Translations under genes and position numbers: made by a program
Shown here: positions 15,398-22,714 of the stretch, in pieces
Layout of the letters: every line of letters starts with the position of its first letter
Position numbering within the stretch: position 1 is the first letter of the stretch
Notes under the pieces: generated by a model
The model's input: the letters and a program-made list of their open reading frames with translations, nothing else
Database searches by the model: none
Told to the model about the DNA's origin: nothing
IMG/VR virus record: IMGVR_UViG_3300046697_000223
Location: 1-23,106 of that record
Strand: one strand, 5' to 3'
Length of the DNA stretch: 23,106 bases
From: a virus

Positions 15398-16219
15398 ATG
15401 CAAAATGATAAAAAAGTAATAAAGGTGGCGGTAGTGTCAAATTTAGTAGCAGAAGCAAAACAGGCAAGACCATATAGCGTTCAAGAGCAAAGATTGTTGT
15501 TATGGATATTAAGCCAAACACACGAAGATGATTGGTTTAAAGGCGGTGAGTATATTGAAGACGGTATTTATCTTGGAAAAGAAATATCTATTTCAGGTAA
15601 AGAATATATCAAAGATATGAATTTAGATATCAAAGATATGCCAAAAGAAATATACAAGGTATGCCTGAGTCTATCAGAAAGAGTAATACATATAAGACAG
15701 AAAGAAGAATGGATTATGGTACATTGGTTTTATAGTATATCTTACAGTGAAATTGATCACATGATTAAGTTCAAGCTTCATCCTGAAATAATACCACATA
15801 TTTTTTCATTAAAATCTAATTTTACCCAACTGGAAATATCATATATTTTTAAACTAGAATCAATGTATGCAATAAGGCTTTATATGATTTTAGCTTGTAA
15901 TAAAAAATATGGTAAAACTTTTACACTCGATAGATTTAAAGACATGATGGGAATAAAAGATAAGAAGACCTATAGGTTATACGGAAATATAAAACAAGAA
16001 GTATTAAATATAGCAAAAAAAGAAATAAATGAAAAAACTGATATACAATTTGATTATGAAGAGAACAAAGCCGGTAGGGAAGTTGTATCACTGAAGTTTA
16101 AAGTATTTAAAGGGAAGAGAATAAATAGTAAATCAATAAGATATAAAGACGAAATCAAAAGAATAAAAGCTCCATTATGCGATGAAGCTAAAAAATTCTT
16201 TGGTAGGGTAAAAAAATAA
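15398..16219 (+). CDS. rep: Rep_3-family plasmid replication initiator
   Basis: A 273-residue protein of the Rep_3 (RepB/RepE/Pi-like) family, which binds iterons and opens the origin for theta replication. It has the tandem winged-helix layout: YSVQEQRLLLWILSQT near residues 26-41; FTQLEISYIFKLESMYAIRL at 142-161, the classic start of the second winged helix; FTLDRFKDMMGI at 175-186; then VLNIAKKEINEKTDIQFDYE at 202-221. Length is usual for the family. Shine-Dalgarno GAAGGGA lies 6-7 nt before the ATG. It is on the plus strand, opposite to all late genes, with iterons directly upstream. Confident in family; copy number and host range unknown. Confidence 0.95.
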   Translation: MQNDKKVIKVAVVSNLVAEAKQARPYSVQEQRLLLWILSQTHEDDWFKGGEYIEDGIYLGKEISISGKEYIKDMNLDIKDMPKEIYKVCLSLSERVIHIRQKEEWIMVHWFYSISYSEIDHMIKFKLHPEIIPHIFSLKSNFTQLEISYIFKLESMYAIRLYMILACNKKYGKTFTLDRFKDMMGIKDKKTYRLYGNIKQEVLNIAKKEINEKTDIQFDYEENKAGREVVSLKFKVFKGKRINSKSIRYKDEIKRIKAPLCDEAKKFFGRVKK

Positions 16220-16239
16220 AAATAAAGAAGAGACAAAAA

Positions 16240-16301
16240 GCACCCATACACAAACTTCCTTTTTATAATCTAATAATAATCCCGCAAAACCAGATGGGTG
16301 C
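16240..16301. repeat. Perfect 8-bp inverted repeat between rep and the next gene
   Basis: GCACCCAT (16240-16247) and ATGGGTGC (16294-16301) are exact inverted copies 46 bp apart in the 106-bp gap after rep. They may form a large RNA stem controlling the downstream small gene, or bind a dimeric protein. No recombination-site consensus was recognised. Confidence 0.45.
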
Positions 16302-16325
16302 AAATACCGCTTAATGAACTAACAA

Positions 16326-16547
16326 ATGAAACAATCGACTCCTAACATGACACAATATTTCTTTGATTTCTTAGGTAGCATAGAGAAACAGTGCACTATA
16401 TTTATAGAAGGAAAAGAGAAGTTTTTAAAAGATGCGGCGTTAACCAAAGAACAAGAGGCAGAAATATCTTATTGTATAGAAGCTGCTACAGAATTATTGA
16501 TGGAGATAAGAGAGTTTAAGGATAGACAAAAGATAAGAGAGGAATAA
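16326..16547 (+). CDS. Small acidic helical protein downstream of rep
   Basis: A 73-residue protein (MKQSTPNMTQYFFDFLGSIE), rich in Glu, Lys and Leu and predicted helical through residues 20-70 (LTKEQEAEISYCIEAATELL). It is the only other plus-strand gene that looks real. It lies 106 bp after rep and just before a bidirectional terminator, so it is probably cotranscribed with rep. The Shine-Dalgarno is weak. A role in copy control or plasmid maintenance is possible from position, but nothing in the sequence proves it. Function not recognised. Confidence 0.5.
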   Translation: MKQSTPNMTQYFFDFLGSIEKQCTIFIEGKEKFLKDAALTKEQEAEISYCIEAATELLMEIREFKDRQKIREE

Positions 16548-16567
16548 ACCAAACAAAAATAAAAACT

Positions 16568-16594
16568 AATTCGGCCCACAATGTAGACCGAATT
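16568..16594. terminator. Bidirectional terminator between convergent genes
   Basis: AATTCGG / CCGAATT (7-bp perfect arms, 13-nt loop) sits between the plus-strand acidic gene and the minus-strand basic gene. It is followed by T-rich sequence on both strands: GTTTTTATTTTTG on the minus strand, and AT-rich DNA ending TTTCTTTTTT on the plus strand. It would insulate the rep unit from the portal transcript. Confidence 0.7.
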
Positions 16595-16607
16595 ATAAAT
16601 AAATTAT

Positions 16608-16802
16608 TTATTTCTTTTTTCTTAATTTGCTGAGCGTGACTGCTAAAGTTGCCCGTTTTCTCTCTACAGGGTTCTTGCTATGCTCGGCTTTTTCAAGTTT
16701 CTTTTCAGGGATTTTTTTACCCTTAGGGACTTTTAATTCTTCTCTAAGAGCGCCTTTTTTCATATGCATTGCTTGTATAAAATTTTTCTTTTTTGCTACC
16801 AT
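16608..16802 (-). CDS. Small basic phage protein downstream of portal
   Basis: With the ATG at 16802, 9 nt after a GGAG Shine-Dalgarno, it has 64 residues; an ATG at 16808 is only 3 nt from it. The sequence KKNFIQAMHMKKGALREELK, then VPKGKKIPEKKLEKAE, then RATLAVTLSKLRKKK matches a common small phage protein pattern (KxxFIQxAIxxPGxLxxxLxVPxGxKIPxxKLxxA). That family often sits beside portal or capsid genes and has no assigned function. It is strongly basic, so nucleic-acid or capsid-interior binding is plausible. It follows the portal stop by about 15 bp and ends at the bidirectional terminator. Confidence 0.68.
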   Translation of the reverse strand: MVAKKKNFIQAMHMKKGALREELKVPKGKKIPEKKLEKAEHSKNPVERKRATLAVTLSKLRKKK

Positions 16803-16817
16803 TTTCATATACTCCGA

Positions 16818-18989
16818 TTATTCATTAGTAAAATGTGGCTCGCCAGTTGGGCGATGTCCTGTACTTATCTTATGCATCAACTCATGTTGTTTTAATCCAT
16901 GCTCTGCGTGGTCTTTTGCATGCCGATGGTTCATGTCAGTCGCAGCATGTGCTTTATCAATTATAACTCGCGCCATATCTGCGTCATTCTTTTCTTGCTG
17001 AAGAGCCATGTAACCTTCTTCTGTCTGAGTCTTGGCTATTAACTCAACTCTCTTTAGGGCTAATTCCTCCTGTGCTAGATTTAACTTTGCCTCTTCAAGT
17101 TTAGCCTGCATCTCGTATTTTTGAGCTTCAATTTGATTTTGTTGCCCCTTCATTTGTATTTCATCCTGATGGTTTTTTTCTCGCATCATAATTGGATTTG
17201 GCTGAGGGTTTTGTTGTGCTTGCATGGCCTGTTGTTTCTGCTGCTCAAGTTCTTGCATAAATTGCGCAGCCAAAAGTTTAAGCTGATCCTGGCCCTTCAT
17301 ATCGATATTATCGATCAATACTTTCAATCCTTTGGTATTTATGAACTGGCTGAATACTTGAGAAGCCTGACTCAACTGTATTATCTGCTGAAGTGCTTGA
17401 GTTTTTTGCGCTATAAAAGATGTACCGGCCTCTACCTTAATGTTGAAAGTGTTGTCTTCATATTTTAAAGAAGGCTGACCTTCACCATTAACCGGATGAT
17501 ATTGTTGATTACCTTCTTTGTCGATCATGGGAATTGACATAGGAGCAACATAAACTTTAGGAATAAGACCTAATATTATCTTTGCTACTTGGTTAAGACT
17601 TAGAATATATCGGTTTATAAATGGTTTTGCAGTTGCACTACTGTGAATAGCCCCTTGAACTATAGCCGCACCGGATAGATTGTTGCCACCATTGATACCA
17701 AGTTGGCTATCATAACTACCCAATATGTTTTGGAACACCTGAGGAAGGCTAGACCATAATGCCAACATCTCAGGAGGAAAAGCGTTTCTAGCCATCTGTT
17801 GTGGGGGTGGATTAGGTTTGTCTGGGTTATTATTGTTAAAAGCTCTATATACTAACGTATCATACTGCTGAGGTTCGGTAATATGATGTACATAATTAGG
17901 ATCAATTGACTCAGATGCTATAAGTATCTTATGCCTGCTTAAATTCTGACATTCATCTGCAAGAGCCGCTCCTAGATTATTAAATAATTTCTGCACACCT
18001 ATACAGTTCATTAGATATGGGCGTGTCATCTGCTCGGATTTAGATCCGCCATCACTTAGAACAACCGAACTGCCATCAAACCAAACCAAAGGAAGTGAAT
18101 CAGAGGTATCTATCTCTTCTTTACTAAGAATCGTATTACCGATCAATTGATATCTAATTATCTTAGTGGTATCCACTTCTCTTTCATTAATAATCACGGG
18201 CGCAGCTTCTAGCGAGTTAAGAATTTTCTCTTCTATTAAAGTTGCATATTGTTTCTTCTCGATCACTTCACCCGTAGATAGTTCCACAATCTTGATCTTT
18301 TTTTGTTGTTTTTCATAATAATCTGCCACTACCACAACCTCCATATCATGAATTTTGAAAAACCAACTAAATTTTTCTTGATTACTAAACACAACGTCTT
18401 TAATTTTATGATCAAACATTTTCTCAAATTTTTCTTTGCTGTATGGGAATAACTCGAAACAGTACTCACTATCAGATTTGCTAGGTTCTCTAGATAATGG
18501 GTCAAATCCTGTTAAAGTTGGATCGTACGACTTCGCCCAAACTATTTTTTGTTTAAATGTTTTACCTTCATCGTACTTAGCGTAAACCTTGGCTGCGCTG
18601 AAGCCGCCACTTGTGATTTCGTCCCATAACGATGTTTGGGTGCCATTTCTTGACGCTTCATCCATTACAAACCTAACATAACCTTCAATAAGCTCGCGTT
18701 GCTGTTCTATCTCTGGGGTGACATTAACGCCGTCTTGAATACTTACCATGATGCCAGGTTGTTGTTCAGCAAACTCACCGCGAAGTCTGGATAAAAATGC
18801 CTCAGATAGATTAAATTCTAGGATAGGAATATTAAGCGCAGATAATGAATTTTTAGCCTTGGTAGATAAGGTAGATTTGAATACGAACTCCCTGGAGGTG
18901 CGATATCTTTCGATATTATTCCAATTAGTTTCCATCGATAATTCTACGTTTTTAGTTATTCTAAGAATATCATCTTTATCGGTTTTCAT
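16818..18989 (-). CDS. Portal protein, P22 gp1-like
   Basis: A 723-residue protein, nearly the same length as P22 portal (725). The N-terminus (NWNNIERYRTSREFVFKSTL) and the segment FNLSEAFLSRLRGEFAEQQP fit the P22-type portal family. The C-terminal ~170 residues are Gln/Glu/Lys-rich and helical (ELEQQKQQAMQAQQNPQPNP onward, then AKLEEAKLNLAQEELALKRV), like the long helical barrel of P22 portal that reaches into the head. The last ~30 residues are His-rich (HRHAKDHAEHGLKQHELMHK), which is unusual. It forms the dodecameric ring through which DNA enters and leaves. It lies downstream of the large terminase across a 98-bp gap that carries parS. Confidence 0.85.
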   Translation of the reverse strand: MKTDKDDILRITKNVELSMETNWNNIERYRTSREFVFKSTLSTKAKNSLSALNIPILEFNLSEAFLSRLRGEFAEQQPGIMVSIQDGVNVTPEIEQQRELIEGYVRFVMDEASRNGTQTSLWDEITSGGFSAAKVYAKYDEGKTFKQKIVWAKSYDPTLTGFDPLSREPSKSDSEYCFELFPYSKEKFEKMFDHKIKDVVFSNQEKFSWFFKIHDMEVVVVADYYEKQQKKIKIVELSTGEVIEKKQYATLIEEKILNSLEAAPVIINEREVDTTKIIRYQLIGNTILSKEEIDTSDSLPLVWFDGSSVVLSDGGSKSEQMTRPYLMNCIGVQKLFNNLGAALADECQNLSRHKILIASESIDPNYVHHITEPQQYDTLVYRAFNNNNPDKPNPPPQQMARNAFPPEMLALWSSLPQVFQNILGSYDSQLGINGGNNLSGAAIVQGAIHSSATAKPFINRYILSLNQVAKIILGLIPKVYVAPMSIPMIDKEGNQQYHPVNGEGQPSLKYEDNTFNIKVEAGTSFIAQKTQALQQIIQLSQASQVFSQFINTKGLKVLIDNIDMKGQDQLKLLAAQFMQELEQQKQQAMQAQQNPQPNPIMMREKNHQDEIQMKGQQNQIEAQKYEMQAKLEEAKLNLAQEELALKRVELIAKTQTEEGYMALQQEKNDADMARVIIDKAHAATDMNHRHAKDHAEHGLKQHELMHKISTGHRPTGEPHFTNE

Positions 18990-19059
18990 ATCTTGACTTT
19001 TGGATTTGTTAAGTTTTTCTTAATTTTCCGCTAGTTCTATGATATTTGCAAGTTATTAT

Positions 19060-19075
19060 AGTTTCACGTGAAACA
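19060..19075. promoter_or_regulatory. parS centromere-like site (ParB binding)
   Basis: AGTTTCACGTGAAACA contains the perfect 14-bp palindrome GTTTCACGTGAAAC. It matches the conserved bacterial chromosomal parS consensus TGTTNCACGTGAAACA at 15 of 16 positions; only the first T is an A. It lies in the gap between the large terminase and portal genes. ParB proteins load at such sites and ParA moves them to daughter cells. No parA or parB is in this window. Confidence 0.8.
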
Positions 19076-19087
19076 TAAAACTATTTA

Positions 19088-20638
19088 TCACCATCTATTT
19101 ATTCTGTCATTAGCTACATTAATCTGCGATCGAAGTATTTTATCTGCTTGATCTTTATTATTAACTTGAGCATTACTCATCAAATATAAAGCAGTTTTAT
19201 CAATAAATGTCATACGAACAGCATCAAATACTGAGTCGACAATATCCGAACGGCGCTGTGTTCCGGCTGCATTTATTTTTATCATATGCTCTATACACAT
19301 CTTAGTATGAGGAGCGCCATAAGGTAATGATATTAATTTTTGACTTATATATTGCTGCATAGATATATGACGATTTATCTTGCTTCCGCTCGCAGATGTT
19401 CTATCTACCGAGATTACATTCAGTCCTTGGATAGTTTCTAATACGCTAATTAATGTCACGCCCGTGCTTTTCTTTTCTATGGCTGCGAATGCAGGTATTT
19501 TAACCGAACATGCAGAGGCATAAAATTGCATAAACTCCGCCTGTAAGTCTTTAGGCTGTACAAATATTTCTACGCAGTTGAGCCAATGCAAACCATATAA
19601 ATCGGTTTCTTTTCCAAAATGTTCTATGCGATATATACCCCATAGGCTAAATACAGTGGCATCGTTATACGTTTTATCCGTCTCGGCAGTATCAGCGGTA
19701 ATAAACGTCATTAAAATATTTGGCATTTTTTCTAAAACAGGGAAATGCTCGGATTTGAATAAAGATGCAGTATCTCCGGTAGGGTTTTGTTGATATTGGC
19801 ACTCAAAGACAAAAGGTTGCAGCTCTCTTAAGTTTCTCAGTTCTTGAATATTCATCAATTGAGGGCAAATAGGGTTATTGGAGGAATCTATAGCTGGTAA
19901 TATTACCGTATCCCATCCGCCTTGAGTGATAAGATGGCCCGGCAAATCATCCTCATGTATTCTTTGGCCTATAATGCAAATGCCCGTTCTTTCTGCGTCA
20001 TTCCTTCTGCTTTGCAAAGTGTTATAATACCAATTCTTTATACCTTCTCTAACAACCTGACTTGAAGCTTCGCTTGGCTTGCCAATATCGTCTACAACTA
20101 AAATTCCCCCAAAGCGATCACAATTAAAGATACCGGCTGCCCTACCTGTTATCGTGCCGCCAGCCCCCACCGCAATTACAGAACCTCCAGCAGTTGTTAT
20201 AAATGCATCTTTGGCTTGAGAATCGTCTCTAAGTTCCACGCCAAACATTTTTTTATAGTATGGAGTAGATATTATTTGCTTTATTTCAGCAGTAGCAAGA
20301 CAAGCTAAATCATGAGAATAGGAAACATATAAAAAATTACAATCTGGATATCTGGCTAAACTCCACGCTATAAAATTCATCAATAAAGTTGTTTTACCCA
20401 TTCTTGGGGGCACATTTATTATGGTTTTAAATGATTTTCTTTCAAATAATTTATATAAAGCTTTTGCTATAATCGCATAGTGATTTTCACGTCCTATAGG
20501 ATTTCCCAAAACAAAATCCCTCCCTGTTCTAAGCTTATAAAATACACGCGTGAAAGCTAGTAAATCATCAAGCAACTCAGCCTTTACACTAGCCGCTAAT
20601 AATATCTCCTCGTCACTCATCCTAACTTCACTTGCCAT
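19088..20638 (-). CDS. terL: Terminase large subunit (ATPase/nuclease)
   Basis: A 516-residue packaging motor protein. Walker A is PPRMGKTT (77-84), and Walker B is ILVVDD (179-184) followed by IGKP. The RNase H-like nuclease acidic residues are visible at D316 (FITADTAETD), E388 (AAIEKK) and D465/D468 (RRSDIVDS). It cuts concatemers and drives DNA into the head through the portal. The gene overlaps the upstream zinc-ribbon gene by 11 bp; a second in-frame ATG at 20620 is possible. The small terminase is three genes upstream, with two small zinc-ribbon genes between. Confident. Confidence 0.93.
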   Translation of the reverse strand: MASEVRMSDEEILLAASVKAELLDDLLAFTRVFYKLRTGRDFVLGNPIGRENHYAIIAKALYKLFERKSFKTIINVPPRMGKTTLLMNFIAWSLARYPDCNFLYVSYSHDLACLATAEIKQIISTPYYKKMFGVELRDDSQAKDAFITTAGGSVIAVGAGGTITGRAAGIFNCDRFGGILVVDDIGKPSEASSQVVREGIKNWYYNTLQSRRNDAERTGICIIGQRIHEDDLPGHLITQGGWDTVILPAIDSSNNPICPQLMNIQELRNLRELQPFVFECQYQQNPTGDTASLFKSEHFPVLEKMPNILMTFITADTAETDKTYNDATVFSLWGIYRIEHFGKETDLYGLHWLNCVEIFVQPKDLQAEFMQFYASACSVKIPAFAAIEKKSTGVTLISVLETIQGLNVISVDRTSASGSKINRHISMQQYISQKLISLPYGAPHTKMCIEHMIKINAAGTQRRSDIVDSVFDAVRMTFIDKTALYLMSNAQVNNKDQADKILRSQINVANDRINRW

Positions 20639-20927
20639 CTTTTACGCCAGCTCTTGATAATATAATTTTACTCTTCCAATCTCCTGGACCACTTCGAGTC
20701 CAAGGAGATACATTAACTTTACCTGTAGGAAAACCACTTCTTAACCTATCAGCGTCTTTTCTGCTGATTAACATCCTGCTAGATTTAGGTGCCGTAGGAT
20801 TTGCCCACGCTTGGAAGTAGCATACTGGACAACTAATCATTAAAACCTTTTGGACGTCAATAAAACCCTTTCCTTGGCACAATAAACATTTTGACGACGC
20901 TGTACCGTCCTTGTCATTTTCTTTCAT
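20628..20927 (-). CDS. Small zinc-ribbon protein B (99 aa)
   Basis: A 99-residue protein with SSKCLLCQGKGF (C14, C17) and SCPVCYF (C33, C36): a CxxC-N15-CxxC zinc ribbon that resembles one DnaJ-type CxxCxGxG element. The rest is basic and Ser/Arg-rich (RMLISRKDADRLRSGFPTGK). It overlaps the preceding gene by 4 bp (ATGA) and the large terminase by 11 bp, so it is coupled to packaging genes. The upstream neighbour has the same cysteine spacing and is a likely paralogue. Possible role in packaging-site recognition or regulation; not known. Confidence 0.65.
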   Translation of the reverse strand: MKENDKDGTASSKCLLCQGKGFIDVQKVLMISCPVCYFQAWANPTAPKSSRMLISRKDADRLRSGFPTGKVNVSPWTRSGPGDWKSKIILSRAGVKDGK

Positions 20928-21235
20928 TTTTTCCCCTTCTTCTTTCTATTGGCGGCTATATCCCTTACTCTTTCTAGGATCTTATCTCTAGAATTGCCTA
21001 AGTGTAGTGGTTTAGATTCTTTTGGCTCGTCTATGATAATGACTTCCTGATCTTTTTCTTTTTCTACAATATTCCTATACAAGTCGCATAGGTAATCATT
21101 AGTTTTTATATTTTCAGATATCGAAGATTGTGCAGGGAAACAAGCGGGACACCTAATTCTCATTCCGTTTGTGGTGCTAACCATCGTTGAACCACCGCAT
21201 AGTGAGCATTTACTTGTGTTCGATAGCTCTGACAT
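20924..21235 (-). CDS. Small zinc-ribbon protein A (103 aa)
   Basis: The frame opens at 21295, but the ATG at 21235 has a GAGG Shine-Dalgarno 8-9 nt upstream and gives 103 residues starting MSELSNTSKCSLCGGS. Cysteines C10, C13, C29 and C32 form CxxC-N15-CxxC (CSLCGG and CPACFP), the same spacing as the next gene. The C-terminus is lysine-rich (DIAANRKKKGKK). It overlaps the small-terminase gene by 26 bp and the next zinc-ribbon gene by 4 bp. Likely a nucleic-acid-binding accessory to packaging, by context; function not recognised. Confidence 0.65.
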   Translation of the reverse strand: MSELSNTSKCSLCGGSTMVSTTNGMRIRCPACFPAQSSISENIKTNDYLCDLYRNIVEKEKDQEVIIIDEPKESKPLHLGNSRDKILERVRDIAANRKKKGKK

Positions 21236-21947
21236 TTCTTTTTTCCTCAAGAATTTTAAAAGTAAGTTCGTTAATTTTTTGTATATCCGTATCATTGTTA
21301 AGTGTTGCTACTATTGTTGATGTTGGCGCGATATGACCTTGCATTGCATTAAGTTCTTTAATTGCCGCAATGGCCATGCCTCCATATTGTCTATCCACCT
21401 TTCCTTTTTTATCAATAACTGATTCCACTAAATTAACCAGTTTATTAACCTTCCATTCAAAAGTAGACCTTAAATCGTTTTCATACATATTTTGCTTTCC
21501 TTTTAAGTATCTCTGAACATTAGGTTTTTTAAAAGATGCGTATGCACTGCATTCAACATAACCAGCGGCTTGACTGGCTAACCTAATGTTCCCTAAAATT
21601 AAATATGCATCACACAATTTTTGTTGCATAGGAGTAATGAAACGCTCTGGCATCTCTTCTTGTAATAACTTTTTGTTATCATGTCTTAATTTTTTTACTA
21701 ACGTTTGTCTTTTTATGCGTATTTTTTCTAATTCTATAAGATCTTGCCCAGACATCCCTTTGCTTTTTAAATAATCCAAGGCATTAACACTAGATAAAAC
21801 TATACTTGGTCTCGCTATCGTATCTTTAGCATATCCCGCTTTCTTTACTGATAATCTAGCGTCTTTAGTTATCAAATAAAGATCACAGGCTTTTTTCTGC
21901 CTATCGTCAAATGGATGTTGTTTAGAAGTACATTTGATTTTGAACAT
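21210..21947 (-). CDS. terS: Terminase small subunit with two Terminase_2-type modules
   Basis: A 245-residue protein. Residues 105-151 (TPMQQKLCDAYLILGNIRLA, then SQAAGYVECSAYASF and PNVQRYL) match the small terminase DNA-binding module (TPxQxxFxxxYLxxxNxxxAAxxAGY...NPxVxxYL). A second, weaker copy lies at 15-63 (DRQKKACDLYLITKDARLSV, KKAGYAKDTI, ALDYLKSK). The C-terminal part is helical. It recognises packaging sites and recruits the large subunit. The position at the start of the packaging operon agrees. Duplication of the module is unusual. Confidence 0.82.
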   Translation of the reverse strand: MFKIKCTSKQHPFDDRQKKACDLYLITKDARLSVKKAGYAKDTIARPSIVLSSVNALDYLKSKGMSGQDLIELEKIRIKRQTLVKKLRHDNKKLLQEEMPERFITPMQQKLCDAYLILGNIRLASQAAGYVECSAYASFKKPNVQRYLKGKQNMYENDLRSTFEWKVNKLVNLVESVIDKKGKVDRQYGGMAIAAIKELNAMQGHIAPTSTIVATLNNDTDIQKINELTFKILEEKRNVRAIEHK

Positions 21948-21954
21948 TATGCAT

Positions 21955-22155
21955 TTACCAACCTTTGCTCATCATTTGACTTTCAAAATCAGGAGCATTT
22001 GGGTCTAGTTCTTTTTGCGGTGCAAATACCATGAATCTAAAATCAAGGTTATCATCATGGGCGGCTTGAAGTGGTGCAAAATGAGCAGCTCTTCTTAATC
22101 CTTGTGGAGGAACATCGCTAACGAAATCTAATTCTTTACCGTTCAATGCTTTCAT
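21955..22155 (-). CDS. Small protein, first gene of packaging operon, leader-like N-terminus
   Basis: A 66-residue protein starting MKALNGKELDFVSDVPPQG and ending FESQMMSKGW. A Shine-Dalgarno AAAGG lies 8 nt before the ATG, and a strong promoter is just upstream. Its first 12 residues resemble the leader of the nearby microcin-like gene (M-K-x-L-x-x-K-E-[LI]-[DE]-x-V), but no Gly-Gly site follows. It contains no cysteine and no membrane segment. It is 7 bp upstream of the small-terminase gene. It may be a virion or packaging accessory, or a derivative of a leader peptide. Function not recognised. Confidence 0.55.
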   Translation of the reverse strand: MKALNGKELDFVSDVPPQGLRRAAHFAPLQAAHDDNLDFRFMVFAPQKELDPNAPDFESQMMSKGW

Positions 22156-22187
22156 TTTATCTACCTTTATTTGTAATGGTTATAAAA

Positions 22188-22216
22188 ATGATACATTGGG
22201 GAGGTGAAGGTGTCAA
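22188..22216 (-). promoter_or_regulatory. Strong promoter of the packaging operon
   Basis: On the minus strand, a consensus TTGACA (-35, 22211-22216) is followed after exactly 17 bp by TATCAT (-10, 22188-22193, 5 of 6). The expected start is near 22181, about 25 nt before the ATG of the 66-aa gene. A 12-bp palindrome GTCAATCTTGAC (22212-22223) overlaps the -35 and may be an operator. Confidence 0.75.
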
Positions 22217-22302
22217 TCTTGACTAGTTTAAACAACATTAGGGTAGCGCTATATCTTCAATGCGAAGTCGGTAGAAACGTAGACCTTATTTTGAAAGAGT
22301 AA
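22210..22302 (+). CDS. Possible 30-aa ORF on plus strand with strong RBS
   Basis: GTG at 22210 is preceded 5 nt upstream by GGAGG (22200-22204, within GGGGAGGTGA) and opens a 30-codon frame ending at TAA 22302, beginning (M)SILTSLNNIRVALYLQ. The Shine-Dalgarno lies inside the spacer of the opposing packaging promoter, so the match could be chance. No plus-strand promoter is clear. Low confidence. Confidence 0.2.
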   Translation: MSILTSLNNIRVALYLQCEVGRNVDLILKE

Positions 22303-22341
22303 TAAATATACGTGTACTTTTTTTCTGGACGTATTTAGTTA

Positions 22342-22683
22342 TCATGGAGTGGTTGTAGAATTGGTGGGTATAGTTGAGTTTGTTACAGTAGTATTGGTAG
22401 TAAAATCACAACTCTGTTCTGCTGATGATAATGCAGCTAAAGCAAAACTAAAACAATTTAATACTAAACCACCTATACTAATAGTCATACCTATTACCCT
22501 TTGCTTGGCTGTCTGGGTTGCATCTCCAAGATTAGGGGCAGCAACATGAATTGATTGTCCCCATGCCTGCAATGCTGATCCTATGCCAACACAAATTGCA
22601 CTTGCTGTACTCAGAGCTGTCTTTGGACAATTTAAATCACCACCGTTTACGCATTCAATCTCTTTCTTGCTCAATGTTTTCAT
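22342..22683 (-). CDS. Class II microcin/bacteriocin-like peptide precursor with double-glycine leader
   Basis: A 113-residue protein. The leader MKTLSKKEIECVNGG (1-15) fits the double-glycine type cut and exported by C39-peptidase ABC transporters; microcin V has a similar leader. The predicted 98-residue mature part has four cysteines (19, 31, 77, 92), two apolar helices (~24-41 ALSTASAICVGIGSALQA and ~64-86, including MTISIGGLVLNCFSFALAAL), and a Thr/Ser/Asn-rich tail (TTNTTVTNSTIPTNSTTTP). Membrane-acting peptides of this class have this layout. It has its own strong promoter. No exporter or immunity gene is seen in the window. Alternative: a secreted non-toxic signal or effector using the same export route. 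Confidence 0.65.
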   Translation of the reverse strand: MKTLSKKEIECVNGGDLNCPKTALSTASAICVGIGSALQAWGQSIHVAAPNLGDATQTAKQRVIGMTISIGGLVLNCFSFALAALSSAEQSCDFTTNTTVTNSTIPTNSTTTP

Positions 22684-22714
22684 TTCATTGCTCTAATTTA
22701 GAAATAGAAATTAT

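Noticed and set aside
16627-17001. 124-codon plus-strand frame across the portal end and basic gene
   Set aside because: It runs antisense through two genes with strong family patterns and has no ribosome site.
22349-22549. Plus-strand 66-codon frame antisense to the microcin-like gene
   Set aside because: Shadow frame fully inside a gene with a clear leader and promoter; no ribosome site of its own.
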